From the NCBI RefSeq assembly GCF_017676345.1, contig NZ_JAFFZM010000002.1:539164-603163 (forward strand): DNA of 64,000 bases, written 5' to 3'. This DNA is from Streptomyces smyrnaeus. GTDB lineage: Bacteria; Actinomycetota; Actinomycetes; Streptomycetales; Streptomycetaceae. The notes below the pieces were generated by a model. The model saw nothing but the letters and a program-made list of their open reading frames with translations. It ran no database searches and was not told the DNA's origin. The position numbers and the translations under genes are program-made. Every line of letters starts with the position of its first letter. Position 1 is the stretch's first letter. Shown one piece after another: positions 15,357-23,187 of the stretch.

Positions 15357-17737
15357 ACGAAGACGGTGGGAAGGAGGGTGTCGGGATGCAGGGCGATGGA
15401 GACACCGCCGATGTCCCAGCGGTCGCAGGTGGCGAACAGCGGCAGCATGCCGATGGCGGCGTGCTCCGCGGCGTGCAGCGAGCCGGCGAGGATCTCCGGG
15501 TTGATCCGGGCGGCGTCGAGCTGATCCTCGGTGACGGTCCACCACACGGCGCGGGTGCGCAGGGTGCGGGGCGGCAGGTCCAGCTTGGTCTCGCCGAGCA
15601 CCTCTCCGGTGATCAGACGGCGGCGCAGATAGGAGACGACCTGGTTGGTGACCTCGACGGAGCCGAAGCACAGCCGGGCCTCGCCCCAGGGGACCTCGGC
15701 CTCCGTCTCCAGCACGGCGAGCGAGGTGGTGTCGCGGGCCATCGTGGTCCAGGGCGGGCTGGCTTCCTCGACGAGCGCGGCGCAGTCATCCAGGTCGAGC
15801 TGTCGCACCACATAGGTACGGCCCTGGTGCAGATGGACCGCGCCCTCGTGGACGGTGGTGTGCGCGGCGCCGGCGTCGACGGTGCCCAGCAGCCGGCCCG
15901 TACCGGCCTCCACGACCTGCACCGGCTTTCCGCCGCTGCCGCGGATGTCGGTCAGATCGGCGGCGCGCTCCTTGCGGGTCCAGTGCCAGCCGGAGCTGCG
16001 GCGGCGGAGCAGCTTGCGCTGTTCGAGCTTGCTCAGCAGCTGTGCGGTCTCGGGACCGAAGAGGTCGAAGTCGGCCTCGGTGAGCGGGATCTCGGCTGCG
16101 GCTGCGCACAGGTGGGGAGCCAGGACATAGGGGTTGTGCGGGTCCAGGACGGTGGACTCGACGGGGGTGCGGAAGACAGAGTCGGGGTGGTGGACGAGAT
16201 AGGTGTCCAGCGGTTCGTCCCGGGCGATCATGATGGCCAGCGCCCCCTGGCCGGCCCGCCCGGCCCGGCCGGCCTGCTGCCAGAGGGAGGCGCGGGTGCC
16301 GGGATAACCGGTGATGAGGACGGCATCCAGCCCTGAGATGTCGATGCCGAGTTCCAGCGCGTTCGTGGCGGCGAGCCCCAGCAGCTCGCCGGTGTGCAGT
16401 GCCCGCTCCAGGGCGCGCCGTTCCTCGGGCAGATAGCCGCCGCGGTAGGCCGCGATCCGTGAGGACAGCCCACCTCGCCGACCACCCGCCGACACCACGC
16501 CGCCCGGGCCGGACCCCGCGGCTCCGCCCCTGTCCGGTCTCTCGGCTCCGTCCTCGCCCGGCCCCGCAGCGCCGACTTCGTCCGGCACCGTGGCGGTGAC
16601 CTCGGCCGGCCCGGCCCCGTCGGCCCGGCTGGCCCCGTCGGCCCCCGTCGGGGCTTCCTCGGCGGTGCCGGGTCGGCGGGGGGCGGGGACGGCGGCCAGG
16701 CGGTCCTGAGCGATGAGGGAGATCAGCTCGGCACCGCGACGGGAGCGGACGAAGGCGACGGTGCGTACGCCCTGGGCGGTGAGGTCGGTGAGGAGCTCGG
16801 CGGCCTCGGCGGTGGCGGTGCGGCGGACGGGGGCGCCGCGCTCGCCCTCCAGCTCGGTCAGCGGCGGCTCCCACAGCGCGAAGACCGTCTCACCCCGTGG
16901 GGAGGTGTCCTCGGTGATCTCGACGGGCCGTACCCCGGTGAGCCGGGCGGCCCCCTCGCCCGGCGCGGCCGAGGTGGCGGAGGCGAGCAGGAAGACGGGC
17001 TCGGAGCCGTAGCGGGCACACAGTCGGCGCAGTCGGCGCAGCACCTGGGCCACGTGGGAGCCGAAGACGCCGCGGTAGGTGTGGCACTCGTCGATGACGA
17101 CGTAGCGCAGCGCGCGCAAGAAGGAGGACCAACGGGTGTGGCCGGGCAGCAGGCCGCGGTGGAGCATGTCGGGATTGGTGAGGACGTAGTTGGCGTACAG
17201 CCGCACCCATTCGCGCTCTTCGACCGGTGTGTCCCCGTCGAAGACAGCGGCCCGTACCGCCGTGCCCAGGGGGGCGGCCAGATCGGTGACGGCACGCCGC
17301 TGGTCGGCGGCGAGCGCCTTGGTGGGGGCGAGGTAGAGCGCGGTGGCGCCGCGGCCGTTCGGGGCCTCCGAGCCGTCCAGCAGAGTGCTCAGTACGGGGA
17401 CGAGGTAGGAGAGGGATTTCCCGGAGGCGGTGCCTGTGGCAATGATCACCGACTCGCCGTCCAGGGCGTGCGCGGCGGCGCTGGCCTGGTGCTCCCAGGG
17501 ACGGTCGATGCCCGCGTGTTGCACGGCATCGATCACTTCCGGACGGATCCGGTCGGGCCATTGCGCATGGCGACCGTTTCGCGGGGGCAAGTGCTCCGTA
17601 TGGGTGACACGCCCGGCGCGGTCCGGCCCCCTGGTAAGACGAGCCAGCACATCCCGAGGGTCGCCGCTGGAGGCCGAGCGGCGGGGCTCGACTCGCGGGC
17701 GTACGCTCGCGGACCGGGTGTGCTGTTCGTTGGCCAT
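15140..17737 (-). CDS. DEAD/DEAH-box helicase with DUF1998 zinc-binding C-terminus
   Basis: Predicted 865 residues. Helicase motifs run in order: Q-like RPWEHQASAAAHAL, Walker A ATGTASGKSLSYLVP, motif Ia APTKALAADQ, Walker B YVVIDECHTYRG, motif III LLASATSA, and in the second domain TNALELGIDISGLDAVL and QQAGRAGRAGQG. The C-terminus has the four-cysteine cluster CECEAGCPSC of the DUF1998/MrfA-Hrq1 type. Relatives unwind DNA 3'-5' and act in repair of crosslinks and alkylation. ATG 17737 (MANEQHTRS) is preferred; the frame extends upstream to 18013 across the bldG start. A charged insert near residues 380-450 is low-complexity. By position this is SCO3550. Confidence 0.87.
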   Translation of the reverse strand: MANEQHTRSASVRPRVEPRRSASSGDPRDVLARLTRGPDRAGRVTHTEHLPPRNGRHAQWPDRIRPEVIDAVQHAGIDRPWEHQASAAAHALDGESVIIATGTASGKSLSYLVPVLSTLLDGSEAPNGRGATALYLAPTKALAADQRRAVTDLAAPLGTAVRAAVFDGDTPVEEREWVRLYANYVLTNPDMLHRGLLPGHTRWSSFLRALRYVVIDECHTYRGVFGSHVAQVLRRLRRLCARYGSEPVFLLASATSAAPGEGAARLTGVRPVEITEDTSPRGETVFALWEPPLTELEGERGAPVRRTATAEAAELLTDLTAQGVRTVAFVRSRRGAELISLIAQDRLAAVPAPRRPGTAEEAPTGADGASRADGAGPAEVTATVPDEVGAAGPGEDGAERPDRGGAAGSGPGGVVSAGGRRGGLSSRIAAYRGGYLPEERRALERALHTGELLGLAATNALELGIDISGLDAVLITGYPGTRASLWQQAGRAGRAGQGALAIMIARDEPLDTYLVHHPDSVFRTPVESTVLDPHNPYVLAPHLCAAAAEIPLTEADFDLFGPETAQLLSKLEQRKLLRRRSSGWHWTRKERAADLTDIRGSGGKPVQVVEAGTGRLLGTVDAGAAHTTVHEGAVHLHQGRTYVVRQLDLDDCAALVEEASPPWTTMARDTTSLAVLETEAEVPWGEARLCFGSVEVTNQVVSYLRRRLITGEVLGETKLDLPPRTLRTRAVWWTVTEDQLDAARINPEILAGSLHAAEHAAIGMLPLFATCDRWDIGGVSIALHPDTLLPTVFVYDGQPGGAGFAERAFHTARAWLTATRDAIAACECEAGCPSCIQSPKCGNANDPLHKRGAIRLLTELLRSAI

Positions 17738-17927
17738 CGGTACCGAGTGTGTCACTGGCGAGGCGGACAATGGCCGCAAGGCGTCGTCCTCGCCTGCTGG
17801 TAAGTGATTGAATGCCTCTGCGGCTGCCGATCCGTCCCCTGTCCTTTGGGGGTACCTCCCTCCGTCAGGGCAGGGGGAGGGAGAACCGAGGGGGCTGACC
17901 GCTCGATAGCAAGGTGCTGGAGGATCC

Positions 17928-18269
17928 GTGGACCTGTCCCTGTCGACCCGTACCGTCGGCGATCGCACGATCGTCGAGGTCGGTGGCGAGATTGATGTAT
18001 ACACCGCGCCCAAGCTGCGCGAGCAACTGGTCGAGCTCGTAAACGACGGCAGCTACCACCTCGTCGTGGACATGGAGGGCGTCGACTTCCTCGACTCCAC
18101 CGGGCTCGGCGTGCTCGTCGGTGGGCTCAAGCGGGTGCGTGCCCACGAGGGCTCGCTGCGCCTGGTCTGCAACCAGGAGCGCATTCTCAAGATCTTCCGG
18201 ATCACCGGTCTGACGAAGGTGTTCCCGATCCATTCCTCGGTCGACGAGGCCGTAGCGGCCACTGACTGA
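17928..18269 (+). CDS. bldG: Anti-sigma factor antagonist BldG
   Basis: Predicted 113 residues with GTG start and GGAGGATCC upstream. The STAS fold carries the phosphorylation motif [15 protein letters not shown] with the target serine at S57, exactly as in BldG. The protein releases sigma factors from anti-sigma kinases when unphosphorylated and is needed for aerial growth and antibiotic production in Streptomyces. The next gene encodes a kinase-like partner. The 190-bp leader contains a C/G-rich inverted repeat (17837-17881) but no promoter I can place with confidence. Confidence 0.95.
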   Translation: MDLSLSTRTVGDRTIVEVGGEIDVYTAPKLREQLVELVNDGSYHLVVDMEGVDFLDSTGLGVLVGGLKRVRAHEGSLRLVCNQERILKIFRITGLTKVFPIHSSVDEAVAATD

Positions 18270-18403
18270 TGTGCGGGCCGTCGGTCCGCCCCCGCGTGGG
18301 GTGGTCCGGCGGCTTGCCGGTTGACTGGTGGGCGGCCGTCGGGATCGGGCTCCGAGCCCCGGACGGACCACACAGACACTCAGGGAAGACCGAGGGGGAT
18401 GGC

Positions 18404-18991
18404 ATGGCCACCGTTGAGCTGCTCTTCAGTGCGCTGCCGGAGCACGTCCGTACGGCGCGGCTGGTGGCCGCCGCCGTGGCGCGGCGGGCCGGGGTCGACG
18501 AAGCCGTGCTCGACGAGGTGCGGCTGGCCGTCGGCGAGGCGTGCACGCGTGCCGTGGGGCTGCACATGAGCCACGGCATCGGCAGCCCGGTGCGGGTGTC
18601 GCTCATCGAGGACGAGAAGAAGTTCTCGATCGAGGTGGGGGACGAGGCGCCGCACCGGCGTTTCACCCTGCCCGGCGGCACTCTGGGCGCCGGAGCCTCG
18701 GCGCCGCCGCAGGCCGGAGCCACGTCCGACGCCAAGGCGAAGGCCACGGCCAACGGGAACGGCAACGGTCCCGCCGGCGGGGGCGGCGGCGGTCTGGTGG
18801 AAGCCGACGGAGCGCTGATGCCCGGAGCGCGGGACGAGATCCCCGAGCCGGTACCCGAGGAGGACGAGGGTGACGGCGAGATGGGGCTCGCGGTGATCAG
18901 CGGGCTGGTGGACGACGTCGAGGTGACGACCGACGAGAACGGCGGCGTCATCCGGATGAGCTGGCCCACGACGGAGCCCGTCCTTCCCTGA
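18404..18991 (+). CDS. apgA: RsbW-like anti-sigma factor (ApgA type) with low-complexity insert
   Basis: Predicted 195 residues, ATG 18404 with GAGGGGG upstream. The N-terminal half is a GHKL histidine-kinase-like fold with the N box DEVRLAVGEACTRAV. The region where a G1 box (DxGxG) is expected is instead an Ala/Gly/Asn-rich stretch of about 60 residues followed by an acidic patch. A short C-terminal part, MGLAVISGLVDDVEV, resembles the G2 area. It is the genetic partner of BldG. Kinase activity is uncertain because of the disrupted ATP lid. Confidence 0.82.
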   Translation: MATVELLFSALPEHVRTARLVAAAVARRAGVDEAVLDEVRLAVGEACTRAVGLHMSHGIGSPVRVSLIEDEKKFSIEVGDEAPHRRFTLPGGTLGAGASAPPQAGATSDAKAKATANGNGNGPAGGGGGGLVEADGALMPGARDEIPEPVPEEDEGDGEMGLAVISGLVDDVEVTTDENGGVIRMSWPTTEPVLP

Positions 18992-19572
18992 GCCCCCCTG
19001 TGCCCCCGTATCGGAGCCCTGTGCCCCCGTACCCGGGCCGTGGGCGGGCCATGTCCTCGTCTCGGGGCCCCGGAGTCCCCGGGGCCCGCAAGCGCGCCCC
19101 GAAGCGGTAGGGCTGCAGCTCGGGACGGCGGTCTGTGCCGGGCCCGAAGCACGTCCTCCCCAAAACTCCCCCTGAAGCTCCACATCCTCACCCGTCATAC
19201 CCCGCCACATCGAGGCGACGCCTGGGCGGGGTTCTGGATCTTCGGTCACCCCTTCGCGTGCTTTTCCGCGATCTTTGTTTCCGATCTTCGTAAGATCTCG
19301 TTCGCTGTTTCTGACCAGCGCCTAAACCAGTCGTACCGGATTTCTTCGTTCACTCGATAGATCGTTTTCCCGGGGTCAGTTGAATTTGCACATTCCCTCG
19401 TGCGAGCGAATTATCCGCTTCCCGTACGGCTGATCTTCGCCGATCCCGGCGAATTCTCGCTGCTGCGCTCTGTTTTGATCTAGTGGCGCTCCCTACAATC
19501 CGTCCACATCTTTGCAGCAGGACGCCTGAGCGTGCTTGCGCGCGCCCATGTGCCAAACGTCAAGGAGGACGA
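18992..19572 (+). other. Gene-free spacer before hppA with candidate promoter
   Basis: This 581-bp spacer begins with imperfect repeats of a TGTGCCCCCGTA-type unit and a terminator hairpin. From about 19220 to 19510 the base composition becomes distinctly AT-richer. TACAAT at 19494-19499 is a good -10 hexamer with only a weak -35 (TGTTTT, 17 bases upstream). A leader of about 70 bases would precede the strong AAGGAGG ribosome site of hppA. No gene is seen. Confidence 0.45.
19065..19087 (+). terminator. Hairpin after the bldG-apgA operon
   Basis: A perfect 9-bp G/C stem (19065-19073 with 19079-19087) around a 5-base loop lies 74 bases beyond the apgA stop. No U-tract. Confidence 0.5.
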
Positions 19573-22008
19573 ATGGCGGGGCATCTCAGCCCACTTCACC
19601 ACCCCCAGCACCTCGCGGACGCCGCAGAACTGACCAGTGGCAACCGGGGACTCGCGATCGTGATCGCGGTTGTCGCGCTCGCAGCGCTCGGCGTCGCCAT
19701 GGTGTTGGTACGACAAGTGCTCGCCGCGGGCGAAGGCACCGACAGCATGAAGAAGATCGCTGCCGCCGTTCAGGAAGGCGCGAACGCCTACCTGGCGCGG
19801 CAGTTGCGCACCCTCGGCGTATTCGCGGTGGTTGTCTTCTTCCTGCTCATGCTGTTGCCGGCCGATGATATGGAACAGCGGATCGGCCGTTCGTTGTTCT
19901 TCCTGGTCGGGGCAGGTTTCTCGGCGGCCACGGGTTATATCGGCATGTGGCTCGCGGTACGCAGCAATGTGCGTGTTGCTGCTGCTGCGCGTGAGGCGAC
20001 CCCGGCGCCGGGTGCGGCGGAACCGTCCGGTGATCTCACCGCTGTTTCCCACAAAGCGATGAAGATCGCTTTTCGTACCGGTGGTGTCGTCGGAATGTTC
20101 ACCGTCGGGCTCGGCCTGCTGGGTGCCGCGTGCGTGGTGCTCGTCTACGCGGCCGACGCACCGAAGGTGCTGGAGGGCTTCGGTCTCGGTGCCGCGTTGA
20201 TCGCGATGTTCATGCGAGTCGGCGGCGGCATCTTCACCAAGGCCGCCGATGTCGGCGCCGACCTCGTGGGCAAGGTCGAACAGGGGATCCCCGAGGACGA
20301 CCCGCGCAACGCCGCCACCATCGCGGACAACGTCGGCGACAACGTCGGGGACTGCGCCGGTATGGCGGCCGACCTGTTCGAGTCGTACGCGGTGACGCTG
20401 GTGGCCGCGCTCATTCTGGGCACGGCCGTCTTCGGCAACGAGGGATTGATCTTCCCGCTGATCGTTCCCGCCATCGGCGTGATCACCGCCATGCTCGGGG
20501 TGTTCGCCGTGGCGCCGCGCCGCGCCGACCGCAGCGGGATGACGGCGATCAACCGCGGCTTCTTCATCTCGGCCGTGATCTCGCTCGTGCTGGTGGCCAT
20601 CGCCGCGTTCGCGTACCTGCCCTCCAGCTACGCGGACCTCAAGGGCGTCTCCGGCGACGACGCGCAGGAGATCCTCGGACACAGCGGTGATCCGCGCATC
20701 CTGGCCATCGTGGCCGTCGCCATCGGCATCGTGCTCGCCGCCGTGATCCAGCAGCTGACCGGTTACTTCACCGAGACCTCCCGCAAGCCCGTACGGGACA
20801 TCGGCAGGACCTCGCTGACGGGGCCGGCGACCGTCGTGCTGTCCGGCATCTCGCTGGGCCTGGAGTCGGCCGTCTACACGGCCCTGCTGATCGGCCTGAG
20901 CGTCTACGGAGCCTTCCTGCTGGGCGGCGGCACCGTGATGCTGGCGCTGTTCGCCGTGGCGCTGGCCGGCACCGGGCTGCTGACCACCGTCGGTGTGATC
21001 GTCGCGATGGACACCTTCGGTCCCGTCTCCGACAACGCGCAGGGCATCGCCGAGATGTCCGGCGACGTCGAGGGCGCGGGCGCGCAGGTGCTCACCGACC
21101 TGGACGCGGTGGGCAATACCACCAAGGCGATCACCAAGGGCATCGCCATCGCCACGGCCGTGCTCGCCGCCGCCGCGCTCTTCGGTTCGTACCGCACCGA
21201 GTTGGCCCACGCACTGGCCGACGCGGACCAGGAAGCGGGCAAGATGCTGGAGCTGGTGGACATCGCACAGCCCAGCACGCTCGTCGGGCTGATGTTCGGG
21301 GCCGCGGTGGTCTTCCTCTTCTCGGGGCTGGCCATCAACGCCGTCTCCCGCTCGGCCGGTTCGGTCGTCTACGAGGTGCGGCGGCAGTTCCGGGAGCGCC
21401 CCGGGATCATGGACTACTCCGAGAAGCCGGAGTACGGCCGGGTCGTGGACATCTGCACCAAGGACGCGCTGCGCGAGCTGACGACGCCGGGGCTGCTGGC
21501 CGTGATGGCGCCGATCCTGGTCGGCTTCACCTTCGGGGTGGGCGCGCTGGCGGCGTTCCTGGCGGGCGCGATCGGCGCCGGCACCCTGATGGCCGTCTTC
21601 CTCGCGAACTCGGGCGGCGCCTGGGACAACGCGAAGAAGCTGGTGGAGGACGGCCACCACGGAGGCAAGGGCAGCGAGGCCCACGAGGCCACCATCATCG
21701 GCGACACGGTCGGCGACCCGTTCAAGGACACCGCAGGCCCGGCGATCAACCCGCTGCTGAAGGTGATGAACCTGGTGGCCCTGCTGATCGCGCCCGCCGT
21801 CGTGCAGTTCAGCTACGGCCAGGACAAGAGCGTGGGCGTGCGGGTGGTGGTCTCGATGGTGGCCGTGGCGGTCATCGTCGGCGCCGTCTACATCTCCAAG
21901 CGCCGCGGTGTCGCCGTGACGGAGGAGAGCCCGGCCGAGCGGACGATCAAGCCGCCTCAGCCTCCGGCCGATCCGGCGGACCCGGTGGACCCGGTGGCTG
22001 CCTCCTAG
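19573..22008 (+). CDS. hppA: K+-independent, proton-pumping membrane pyrophosphatase
   Basis: Predicted 811 residues, ATG 19573 with AAGGAGGAC. Many membrane helices and the pyrophosphate-binding motifs DVGADLVGKVEQGIPEDDPR and DNVGDNVGDCAGMAADLFES identify it. GNTTKAITKG carries Lys (K518) at the position that is Ala in K+-dependent enzymes, so this one should not need potassium. It pumps H+ across the cytoplasmic membrane by hydrolysing PPi. The final 30 residues are a Pro/Asp-rich tail. It is monocistronic. Confidence 0.96.
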   Translation: MAGHLSPLHHPQHLADAAELTSGNRGLAIVIAVVALAALGVAMVLVRQVLAAGEGTDSMKKIAAAVQEGANAYLARQLRTLGVFAVVVFFLLMLLPADDMEQRIGRSLFFLVGAGFSAATGYIGMWLAVRSNVRVAAAAREATPAPGAAEPSGDLTAVSHKAMKIAFRTGGVVGMFTVGLGLLGAACVVLVYAADAPKVLEGFGLGAALIAMFMRVGGGIFTKAADVGADLVGKVEQGIPEDDPRNAATIADNVGDNVGDCAGMAADLFESYAVTLVAALILGTAVFGNEGLIFPLIVPAIGVITAMLGVFAVAPRRADRSGMTAINRGFFISAVISLVLVAIAAFAYLPSSYADLKGVSGDDAQEILGHSGDPRILAIVAVAIGIVLAAVIQQLTGYFTETSRKPVRDIGRTSLTGPATVVLSGISLGLESAVYTALLIGLSVYGAFLLGGGTVMLALFAVALAGTGLLTTVGVIVAMDTFGPVSDNAQGIAEMSGDVEGAGAQVLTDLDAVGNTTKAITKGIAIATAVLAAAALFGSYRTELAHALADADQEAGKMLELVDIAQPSTLVGLMFGAAVVFLFSGLAINAVSRSAGSVVYEVRRQFRERPGIMDYSEKPEYGRVVDICTKDALRELTTPGLLAVMAPILVGFTFGVGALAAFLAGAIGAGTLMAVFLANSGGAWDNAKKLVEDGHHGGKGSEAHEATIIGDTVGDPFKDTAGPAINPLLKVMNLVALLIAPAVVQFSYGQDKSVGVRVVVSMVAVAVIVGAVYISKRRGVAVTEESPAERTIKPPQPPADPADPVDPVAAS

Positions 22009-22110
22009 CCACCTGACGGCGTCACCTGACGGTCGCTCACACCGATGGGCCGGCACGGCGACGGCTCGTGGCGGCAGCCGTGCACGGCAGTCGCACGCGG
22101 GCAGCCATCG

Positions 22111-22222
22111 CACAGCGGCAGTCACGTAGGAAAAGTCACACGGCGAAAGCCGCACAGCGGACGTCGCACAGCGAAAGCCGCACAACGAGAATCGCACTAC
22201 GAAAGTGGCACAGCGAGAGTCA
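22111..22222 (+). repeat. Eight tandem 14-bp repeats downstream of hppA
   Basis: Units follow without gaps: CACAGCGGCAGTCA, CGTAGGAAAAGTCA, CACGGCGAAAGCCG, CACAGCGGACGTCG, CACAGCGAAAGCCG, CACAACGAGAATCG, CACTACGAAAGTGG, CACAGCGAGAGTCA. Consensus is CACAGCGAAAGTCG. Degenerate units continue upstream to about 22082. The array ends seven bases before a strong terminator. A 14-bp period does not preserve a reading frame and no coding role is apparent. Confidence 0.88.
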
Positions 22223-22228
22223 ACCGGT

Positions 22229-22262
22229 CGGCGGGCGGGGCGTTTTGACGTCCCGCCCGCCG
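22229..22262 (+). terminator. Strong terminator hairpin after hppA
   Basis: A 15-bp stem (22229-22243 with 22248-22262, one G-T pair) encloses a TTTG loop. There is no U-tract. The remaining bases to 22455 contain the start region of the next gene, with TTGGTG and TAGACA (about 16 bases apart, near 22350-22377) as a possible promoter. Confidence 0.75.
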
Positions 22263-22455
22263 CTGTGTGCGCCCGGTTCGCTCCCCGTCGGATGCTCCGC
22301 GTGCCCCCGCCGGGTACAGAAGAATGTCTGCAATGTCGCACCGCACTGTTGGTGCAAATGGCTGCAATAGTAGACATAGGGTTCTTCCGGCTCGCCGTCA
22401 CTCCCTCCCTGGCGTGTATGTTCCGGGCCGAACAGCCATGGAAGGGACCGATCCG

Positions 22456-23010
22456 GTGAACAAGAAGCTCGCGGCGGCGCTGTCCAGCGGTGCGGCGCTC
22501 GTGCTCGCGCTGACTGGTTGCAGCGACGACAGTGGCAAGACGGACGACTGGGCCAAGCAGGTCTGCGACGACCTCCAGCCCCAGCTCAACAAGATCGATC
22601 AGGCCAATGCCTCGATCGCGGAGGCGTCACAGGCGAGCAAGCCGCCCGAGGAGGTCAAGAAGGCCGACGCCGCCGGTTTCCAGAAGGTCTCCGACGCCTA
22701 CAAGGCGATGGCACGCGCGGTCAAGAAGGCGGGTGCTCCGCCCGTGGAGGACGGCGAGAAGCTCCAGAAGGACGCCGTCAAGGAGCTGAACCGCATCTCC
22801 GGCGAGTACCAGGAACTCAAGGTCGCCGCCGAGAAGCTGCCCACGGGCGACAAGTTCGACGAGGGCCTCGACAAGCTGGCGGCCAAACTCAAGTCCCTGG
22901 GGCAGAGCGGCGACAAGGCGCTCCAGCGGCTCCAGAAGGGCGAGGTCGGCAAGGCGATGGCCGAGCAGGAGAGCTGCAAGAAGACGGGCGTCACCAAGGA
23001 CGGGTCCTGA
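22456..23010 (+). CDS. Small lipoprotein of unknown function
   Basis: Predicted 184 residues from GTG 22456 (AAGGGA upstream); ATG 22438 is an in-frame alternative. The signal peptide ends in LVLALTGC, a good lipobox, so it is a lipid-anchored extracytoplasmic protein. The mature part is predicted to be mostly helical and rich in Lys, Glu and Ala (for example QKVSDAYKAMARAVKKAG) with no catalytic motif that I recognise. It lies between hppA and the methyltransferase gene, separated from each by a repeat array. Confidence 0.75.
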   Translation: MNKKLAAALSSGAALVLALTGCSDDSGKTDDWAKQVCDDLQPQLNKIDQANASIAEASQASKPPEEVKKADAAGFQKVSDAYKAMARAVKKAGAPPVEDGEKLQKDAVKELNRISGEYQELKVAAEKLPTGDKFDEGLDKLAAKLKSLGQSGDKALQRLQKGEVGKAMAEQESCKKTGVTKDGS

Positions 23011-23028
23011 GGACGCGGTCACCCACGC

Positions 23029-23104
23029 CGTCGAATCCCTGCCTCGTCGAACCCTCACGCCGTCGAAGGCCCCTACGTCGTCGAAGGCTCCACAGGCCGT
23101 CGAA
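23029..23104 (+). repeat. Five spaced CGTCGAA repeats
   Basis: CGTCGAA occurs at 23029, 23045, 23061, 23079 and 23098, at intervals of 16, 16, 18 and 19 bases; the last three continue as GGC. They fill the spacer between the lipoprotein and methyltransferase genes. Confidence 0.7.
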
Positions 23105-23187
23105 GGCGCGGTCCTGATGCCCATGCAAGCGCGATCCCCCATGCCCCCGAAGGCAAGGCGGCCCGGGAGCGAAGGAGAATGGCGCGG

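Noticed and set aside
15357..17737. Forward open frames within the helicase region
   Set aside because: Shadows of the reverse-strand helicase, whose motifs are complete and in order.
22111..22222. CRISPR array
   Set aside because: Repeat units are only 14 bp, directly abutting with no spacers, and no cas genes are present.
19480..22401. Reverse-strand open frame of 973 codons across hppA
   Set aside because: His/Asp/Gln-rich low-complexity translation, exactly antisense to a fully conserved pyrophosphatase.
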